Below are positions 56,031-64,000 of a stretch of DNA of 64,000 nucleotides, in pieces; position 1 is the stretch's first letter, and the number at the start of each line of letters is the position of its first letter. The position numbers were made by a program, and so were the translations under genes. The notes below the pieces were generated by a model. It saw only the letters and a program-made list of their open reading frames with translations, made no database searches and was not told the DNA's origin. Origin of the DNA: Auanema rhodensis (Eukaryota; Nematoda; Chromadorea; Rhabditida; Rhabditidae); assembly GCA_964057225.1 (NCBI GenBank), contig OZ059895.1, forward strand, positions 17,699,688 to 17,763,687, read 5' to 3'.

Positions 56031-59000
56031 CGCTTAAAATGAATTTTTTTTAAAGTTATGATCAGAGGTTCTAAATAATTCATAGTGAATCAGTAGGAAC
56101 ATTAGAGATCTTCATAATTATAGGAATATAGATAAACAAACTAGAGATAATCAAATTATAGTGAATACATATTTATATAAACTGTAATATATTACATATT
56201 GTTTAAATACAATGCAAAAGGAGTAAGAAGTAAAATAAGTAAAATAACAAAACTATATTCATAGATGAGTGGCATGTCGGATGAAATATCCAAAAAGGGT
56301 TTAATGTTGCTAAGAACTTTGCAACTAAACGTTGAATTATGATGAAAAAAGCCAGCTAGAAGCGGAGATTCCTCCGCCCCATCCCACCACCAAGAGAACA
56401 ACGGTCCTCCAGCAATTTCTGTTTCTCTCATTCATCCTGTTATCTCTATCCTTTCGGTTAATCACTTTCTCCCTCTCCTTTTCCAGACTAGAATATCTCA
56501 GTTCGGTCCTTGGATAGAGAAAACGGAAAAGAATGTCGTTTTACGATTAGAAAATGATAGAAATATACTTGAATGAACTGTTATTTTTGAATTTAATTAG
56601 CACTTGTAATCATGATATATCTTTGGAAATCATCTTTTTTAAGTCGAACTATCCACACTCTTTCACGTACTTTCGTTTTTAAAAAAAATATAAATAGAAA
56701 AAGTGTAGAAGGTTTAATGAGATCGTAGATATGTGATCGAGAAAAATTTGGAAAAAGAAAGGAAAATTTAGATGAACGATAAAAACAATCACATAAATGC
56801 CATATGGAGTTGAAAAATAATGGATGAAAAATCTTCAGATAACGGTATTAAGAGAAATATCCTCTAGATTTCGAATGATACTTTTCTGAAAAATTCGAAA
56901 AAATAAAAGGAAGTTTTATTTCAATAAATATACATATGTATATAATGGACACATGAATAAGGACGCTGAAGAGTCCAATATGACAATGAGTACCATTGAT
57001 TGGATAAGTAGATCAAGTCTTGTCTGGCAATGTATCTGTTGTAAAGATAAAAAAACATGCTTTAATCAGGCTTCAATACTCGGAAGACGAACCAGAAAAA
57101 CAAATTTTATTACATGTTGCAAAGAGTAAAAAAGCATAAGTTTGAATGAAAAACTTGATGCAGCATAGCCGAGATAAGTATCAATAGTATCCGGAGATCT
57201 ACACCAAAATTATACGAGAAATCGGGAAACTGCAGATAACAAACAACGTTTTTTTGAAAGTATTTGTCATTTTCATCTGCGAAATTCAGAAAAATATCAA
57301 AAAAAATGATGAAAAGTCTGTGCACGTCTGTATGGATGGGGTTGTGCTTCACAAACTCGCTAAGCCAGTTAGCCCTCGCTCTCTCTCTCCTGTCCAACTT
57401 TCTGAGAGACTGATTGATTAATAACGACGAACGGCTTCCTAATGATGAGAGTCCCGAAAAGAATTCGTATCAAAATAGGATTCTGATAAATTCCGTTGTT
57501 CGTTTTCTCTCTTTCTCCCTTTTTATCTGTTCTGACTGTTCGATCTTCAATATCCAATACTTATACTCATATTCATCGCTGGCTATCTTCAGCCCAACCT
57601 CACACCATCTCCCGAAATCTATCTCTCACTTTCTCTTCGAAACATCACGGAAAAAATTGGACGTAGATGATAGAACAAGAAACATAGTTACCTACATGGA
57701 TTCAACAGCATTTTATCTTTAAAATTTAAATCTTTTATAGCATAATTCAAGGCTATAAGCAAATAAAGCTGAAGATCATGAAACCAGGTGAGACATGCGT
57801 GTATATCTATCTATATCTACATATGCATATCTCTGTGCATCCTGTTTTAAGATGACCAGAGAAATTTATTTAAATGTTTATACGTATGATATTTTCTTAT
57901 CTATGAAATCAGCATGAGTCCTTCCTTATTCATCATATATTTAAAACTAATTTTATCTCTTTTAAATATTAAGAATGCCGAAAAAACCGGCAGTCAACTA
58001 TGACGTACTGATGAAGCTTGTTGTCCGAACTGTGTGTCCTCTCTCTATTTTTCATATTATAAATGCAACAACCACCTTATTTCTACTGAATAATTATCTA
58101 CAGAAAAACCTGTCTAAAGCTAAAGCTTCATGGGATTAAGCTACATCATAAAGTTGCAGTAGCTTTTTCTCTCTCTCTCTCTCATTAAACATCATTACCT
58201 CGATTGAGTAAGATATAATGATCACCTTACTCAATAATTTCAGTTTCATTTCGAACTATATATCTTCTTCATTTGGTGGCCTGATTTGTGTCCTTAATAA
58301 GAGAAAGCAATTATAGCTTTACCATTACTTTCCAGATTTACTAAAATAAAAAATCAAGCAGATGAAAGAAATTCTGAATTTTCGGAACTTTTAAGAAGAT
58401 AAGATGAAATCATACTTGCTAACGTTTATCATAATCTGAAAAGACTTGAGAGAGATGTACGATTATCAACATCTCGTTAGAATCTTCTTAGGTGTGTGGG
58501 TAACAATTAATATTACAAGATGAATGGTCACTATAATCTCAACTATCACTCCCTTTTCCCTTATCAACTGTCCCTTTTTGTGTACCTTTGTATGTTCTAC
58601 TTTCTTCGAATTTTAACGTTGCTGTTTTATGCTACTAATATCATAATTTCAAAGCTGAAAAGGAAGAAATTGCCAATTTTGTTTATATTCTTGCAGTAAT
58701 GATGAGAATAAAAGCTTTTTATAGAGAATATCAATCACTTGTAAGTTGAAGAATACATGAATGAGATAACTGGAAATGAAAAAAACATCATCGCAATGGT
58801 AGCAGAAACCCGTGTAAGTTACGTCAGATAAAGAACAACTTGAGATTAACACTGGGATACACTTATAATTCTTCAAGAGAATAAAGAAATAAGAGATTAT
58901 CATTCGATTAACAACAGTTTTTGATCTCAGAGATTTTCAAAGACTCAATTTAATAATTAAATTTCAAGGATACTGCCTTAAATGGTCACAGGAACCAAAA

Positions 59001-59752
59001 GACAATTCGGAAACCTACGATCTTCGATGTATAGACCTGCGCTTTTATCACCTGAAGAGAATAGATAATGTTTTTTCCATTAAACCCTTATATGTATTCT
59101 TCATTTCTGATCGTTTGACTTAATAGAATAAGAAGTTACCATCTTGAGAGTTTTTAATTTTTTGAAAGTTTTAAAGTTAAAAAGAAAAAAAGTGAAAGAG
59201 CATTTTCTCAAGTTTACATTTCCTTCTTTTGGCACAGCATGTACGAAAATTAGCTTTATTATTAATTTATTATCATTCAAACTATTAAAATAGTTCGATA
59301 TTGTGGGATAAAAATAAAAAATGAGAGAAGTACAATTACAATATAAATACTGTAAGTGAGGCAAGCACAGAGTATTACAATATTTCTCTCATAGTATTAA
59401 AAAGTATTTTTGTTACTTTTTCAGTTTTTTTCATATCGACTAGACTAGAGTATCAACAGCATAAAAGTGAGCGCATGATGATGCTGCTCTGTTAATTTAA
59501 AAAGTTAAAAATTAGATCAGTAAAATAGCAGAAAACATCAATCTTGTTATTATAGATTCAGATATAGTGCTAATCATATCTATGTAAAAGTTCAAGAAAG
59601 AGGTAATTTCGTGAAGAGCAGCAAGAAACATATCTCAGAGATTAAGAAATTATTTTGAATGAAAACCAATGTAGTTACAACAAGAATGAAATATATAAAA
59701 TTTTCCTAATGACTGAAACTAATTGACAAACCCAGGCTAAATGAAGGAAAGC
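56031..59752. other. 3.7-kb intergenic region
   Basis: Upstream DNA of the Cys-rich gene and downstream DNA of the dehydrogenase gene. No gene seen; a short CT run at about 58166-58184. Confidence 0.5.
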
Positions 59753-62700
59753 TTAGAGACCTCCACAAGCACGGTTGACATTAGGTGTTCCGTGAATTTC
59801 ATCAAGGTACCCAACTAAACGATTAGCAGTTACATGTCCACTCTTTAATCCCGAATAGAGCTGAAAATGAAGACAAAAAGTAGAAGAAATGCAATATTCC
59901 CAATATACCTGGAAGAACTCGGCAATTTCAATTTCGCCATTCTTGTTCAAATCAACTTCATTCAACAACTCGTGCAAGACTCGTTCATCAAGTTTCTGGT
60001 TATGCTCCTGTAAATATAAGATGAAGTACATAAACTGAGAAAAACAAGGTAAAGTAGAATGTAAAACTAACTCTAAAGTGACGACGAAGATCATTAACTG
60101 TAATATGACCTTTCTTATCCTTATCCAATTGATTAAACCGGTCCTTGGCGGCTTGCATCTCAGCTCTAAAAACAAAAATTAAACATCAGAGCTCATTAGA
60201 GACTAATTAAGAGAAGATAAAGGGTATAAAAACAGCAACCAATATCAAGAGTATAATATTACTTGGTAAGGTTGACGGCAACATTGCTAACAGCATTAGT
60301 TTTCGCTAATTGACCCATTTCCAGATCAATAAAGTGACGAGCTTTTTCCAACTGAGATCTCTGTTCAGCAGAAGACCATCCAAGTTCTTCTCCCATAATA
60401 CGAACAACCTGAAAACCATAAATGTTCGGAGCATCTGGTTAGTTAACCACCTCTGGTAAAACTTCTTGAGCAGCATAAGTATTTAAGAAAGCAAGACGCA
60501 TTCTTCGAGCAATAACATCGACAGCAGTGCAAGCATACTCCTTGATAGCATATCGAACCTAGGTAAAAAATGTTAAAAAGAAAAAAAAAGCCGTACATAC
60601 CTCAGCATCCAAATATGGGAATTCGGGATGAAGTCTAGTTCCGACAATTGGCCATCTCTTTCCAGTCATTTTGCACATACGAGCAACAACAAAAGCACGA
60701 TCTCCGTATGTTGAAGCAAGATGTTGAGCAACCTATTAATGGATAAAATGAAGTTCTATCTAGAATGTAAGATGAAAATACATCAACTTCCATTCCGTAA
60801 TCTTGTACAAGATGAATATATAGAAGATGATTCCACTCGTGAGCACCTTCAAGCATAAGTCCGGGAGTAACACATCCACTCTTTGGTTTCAAGTCATGAG
60901 TCTGAATGTGATATGAGAACCAATGGAGCGAAACAAGTTGAACAGTACCTTAACACAAGTATCAACGGTTTCTTCAGCCATGTGTCGATAGGTTGTCCAT
61001 TTTCCTCCGGCAATGGTAATTAATCCACTCTCGGAAACCTGAAGAGCATTTGGTAAACTGAATTAGATGAGTCGATAACCTCGATAATATGATTACGAGC
61101 TAAGCTTTTGGTGTCTTTCTTATTGGGGTCACGCACAAGAGGACGAAGTCCAGCCCAAGCAGACATTACATCTCCACGACGAACTGTAACATCTTTGGAA
61201 AGATATCCACGAATTTCCTACAACATAGTGTAAAATTAATATTTAAAAAATAGATTAATCTCAACCTGCAATATGAATTCGATATCCTGGTCAGTAGGGG
61301 TAGGTGAATGGGTAAGTTCAGATGGAGCATCAGTTGTTCCCGCAATAGTCATTTTCTCCCATGGAAGGAAGAAAATAACACGTCCATCGGATGTGCTGGG
61401 GTCGAGAAGGCCAGTACTTGATGGACTGAAATCAACAAAATAACAAGTTTAAATAGATAGAATACGCCACCTATAATAACCAGGTAACACAATATGTACA
61501 CCTGAACTTGGTGCACAAATAGGAGCAGTCTCAGGATCTCCCATTTGTCTAATTGTGTCAGTGAAAGGTCCAGTAGCATTTACAACAGATTTAGCTTTAA
61601 TATCCCATTCATGGCCACTCATCTAAAAAAAACTATGTGCAAAACATAGCTGTATTGTAACATACGGTATCTTTAACATGAGCTCCAAGAACTTTACCAT
61701 TCTCATCTTTCAAAAGGCGTTCAACTTTTACATGATTGGCGCACTAAAACGAAAAAAAACCATAAAAGTATAATAGATAATGAATTGATACTTTAGCTCC
61801 ATGACGAATAGCAGTTAGAATGATTGCTAAATTCATACGAGCATCATTATGCTGTCCATCATAATAAATCAAAGCTCCTTTTAAAGATTCGTTCTTTAAC
61901 ATTGGGAATCTGAGACAAACTAGTATTGCATCACATGACAATCATAATCGAACCTTTCCATAGCCTTTCCCTTGTTAATAAAGAATGAATTCTTCAATAC
62001 GCGTTTACCCGAGACAAAGTCATAAGCTTTGATACCGACCCAATAGTAAGGCACTTGCCACAATCTGAGAATTGAAATCGTCATATTTCCCAAAACCTGC
62101 TTATTGTTTACTTGTAAATTGGGAGCATAATGGGTAAAGGTGAACTCAAATGAGGTGCAATCTCCAACAAATTCGCCCTCTCAAACAATGCTTCCTATAA
62201 AATCAAGATAAGAACAATTCGTGGAGTTTTCCCGAAATGTTCTTACCTTCACCATTCTATATTGTTCCAAATCTGCTTTCATAATAGCAGCTTGGAGGTA
62301 ACGAACGCCACCATGAATTAACTTCGTACTTCTGGATGATGTCCCGGATGAAAAATCATCTAATTCCACCAAAGCGGCTTTTAAACCTGAGTTGATAAGA
62401 GGAACAATCAAATGAGAGCAAAACTAAATATGCTTACCTCTAGCTTGAGCATCAAGAACAACTCCAGCACCAGTAGCGCCACCACCAATGACCAAAATAT
62501 CGAACTCTTCTCCAGCCTTTAATACAAACAAAACTGATTACACTTGTATATGCATCAACCTTTAAGCCATCAATGATTTCCTTTCTGGTTGGCAATGCAG
62601 AGGAAGGGCGTTTATTCAGCTCAGCCAATCTATCTGCATGAGCAGTGCGGAAATAGCTTTGCTGGAAAGAGACAAATATCAAAAAGTTTTAAAACTAAAT

Positions 62701-62812
62701 TTAAACTTCAAACCATTTGATTTTTAAATCTTTTTTCATTTGTAGCATCAATAGCATAAATAGCTAATGCTCCTGTCCCTACAAGGGCTCCTGCTTTGAC
62801 CCAGCGAGACAT
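59753..62812 (-). CDS. GPD2: Mitochondrial FAD-dependent glycerol-3-phosphate dehydrogenase
   Basis: Oxidises glycerol-3-phosphate to dihydroxyacetone phosphate at the outer face of the inner mitochondrial membrane, passing electrons to quinone (glycerophosphate shuttle). Nineteen exons: 62812-62714, 62661-62560, 62516-62438, 62386-62247, 62194-62112, 62064-61954, 61909-61792, 61743-61666, 61622-61471, 61425-61266, 61217-61080, 61038-60949, 60901-60782, 60732-60601, 60558-60451, 60408-60263, 60165-60072, 60007-59909, 59860-59753; 718 residues, the usual length for animals. The N-terminus is basic and hydrophobic (targeting). FAD motif GGGATGAG at 78-85, then [28 protein letters not shown] and AGTTDAP in the substrate domain. 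Two C-terminal EF hands: [12 protein letters not shown] (633-644, last position Asp not Glu) and [12 protein letters not shown] (669-680), so calcium regulation as in other animals is likely. Intact. Confidence 0.97.
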
Positions 62813-62822
62813 CTGAAACAGA
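62813..62822 (-). promoter_or_regulatory. Splice acceptor directly before the GPD2 start codon
   Basis: TCTGTTTCAG abuts the ATG. In nematodes this is typical of a spliced-leader trans-splice site; a 5' UTR intron is the alternative. Confidence 0.6.
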
Positions 62823-64000
62823 GTACTACATATAGCATAAAACAGTTGGGCATGTGAAGAGAAAATTAAAACATTATCGAGACGGATAACAGCGTAGGAT
62901 TGTACAGATAGAAAGAAATACTCGTGATAACAAGGGTAGCGAATGAACATGACTGTTCGATGCACTTTGACCGACCACATTACTCAGCGGCACAGTAAAT
63001 GACCGTCAAAATAAACATAACTTATTTGATTAGAAATAACTCATCAGGAGAATAAAAACAACATATCATACCAAAATCTGGTATATTTCAAATTATGATT
63101 AATAAAATACCATACTATAGAGAGCAAGGGAAAACAAGTAAGTAAAAAAGTATGGTTCTACAAACTAAATCATCCTAATTACGTTCAAGGTCAAATAAAT
63201 ATGAAGAACTAAAACCAAAGGTGGAACTCTACTAATGTGATGTAGTTTCTAGCGTAGCAGATGAAAAGAACTATATGTTCAAAAAATGAGGCTAAACAAG
63301 TGGGAATACATGAAGTTAGGCAGCAGCACAACACTACTTAGTATTGATTTCCAAACATTCGTACTAAAAATATCAAAAATATATTGTGGAAACATTAAGA
63401 AAGTATTGTTAAACTTTGAAATCGGATGAAACTTATATTTCATTGACTAGTCCATGGTGGAAAAACAATAATTCTCATTGAATCAATACGTTGTAAAGAG
63501 GGTACATTCAGGTTTTCATCTTTAAAAACCAAGAACGAATCCAAGATAGGTGAAAAGCTAAAATATGACGTATGCCCATGGGCTGAGCAATCTCGTTATA
63601 AACCATTCAATTTTCATAACCTGCAGGAAAATAGAACAAGATATAATGATAATCAAGATATTCCACACATGTGAAAGGGAAGATATCAAGGAGTAAACAT
63701 CGTCAAGGACTTTAATATATAAACATATGGTCGAATGAATAGTGAAAACCCTAAGCCAAACAAAATCAATACGCTCGTTGCATCCAATTTGAGCCAGGAA
63801 TTATTGTGATAAATCATTCAAATTAACAAGAACATATCGCATAAAAGATAAGAAGTATATGCGAATTTAAAATATATGAATGAAATAATCGTTAGCCAAC
63901 AAGGCACAGACCTACACATGAAACCCAAGAACTGATGATGACTTGTGTTTGGCATGCTGGAAAAAACTGCACGTGAACAACACATGTTCATACAACAAAT
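62823..64000. other. Upstream region of GPD2
   Basis: AT-rich, no gene or recognisable promoter element seen up to the window end. Confidence 0.5.

Noticed and set aside
58985-59060. Diverged tRNA-like stretch on the minus strand (AGATCGTAGGTTTCCGA)
   Set aside because: Only the T-arm region is reminiscent; no pairing acceptor or anticodon stem could be built.

Overview
This window looks like nuclear DNA from a free-living or parasitic nematode of the Rhabditina type. The evidence is four nematode cuticle-collagen genes, nematode-expanded seven-helix chemoreceptors, introns mostly of 43-50 bp with TTTCAG-type acceptors, and AT-rich intergenic DNA. I cannot name the species. Exon structures below were read by hand; every junction was checked for GT/AG and for frame.

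Region 1 (1-22000) is a giant tRNA array. I count 51 tRNA-Thr(CGT) copies on the + strand: 49 full length, one cut by the window edge and one split by a retroelement. Most sit in 192-bp monomers. They are interrupted by an opposite-strand cassette of tRNA-Thr(TGT) (12 copies) and tRNA-Arg(ACG) (11 copies). Ten cassettes begin at an identical 20-nt stub of the Thr(CGT) gene. The first 10.9 kb is a direct duplication (5271 bp, then 5655 bp with two extra monomers). A 3.5-kb non-autonomous LTR retroelement has inserted into one tRNA gene. Two copies of a segment resembling the 5' part of U1 snRNA lie at other cassette junctions.

Region 2 (22000-30200) holds a minus-strand chemoreceptor gene with a damaged last intron, a long stretch with simple repeats, and two near-identical collagen genes in a 1687-bp tandem duplication.

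Region 3 (30200-43000) holds a possible Tc1/mariner-type short element, three intact eight-exon SRX-like chemoreceptor genes in tandem on the + strand, and six tRNA-Thr(AGT) genes on the - strand, five of them in a 244-bp-period array. All three Thr anticodons of this window therefore occur in clusters.

Region 4 (43300-51000) holds two more members of the same collagen family, separated by 5.4 kb in which I see no gene.

Region 5 (51600-64000, minus strand) holds a 19-exon gene for an 824-residue secreted protein, and a 19-exon gene for mitochondrial FAD-dependent glycerol-3-phosphate dehydrogenase (718 residues). The secreted protein is rich in Pro, Ala and Cys; its C-terminal third is a series of Cys-x-x-Cys modules followed by basic cleavage motifs, several encoded by one exon each. 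It is the most unusual protein gene here. I do not recognise it.
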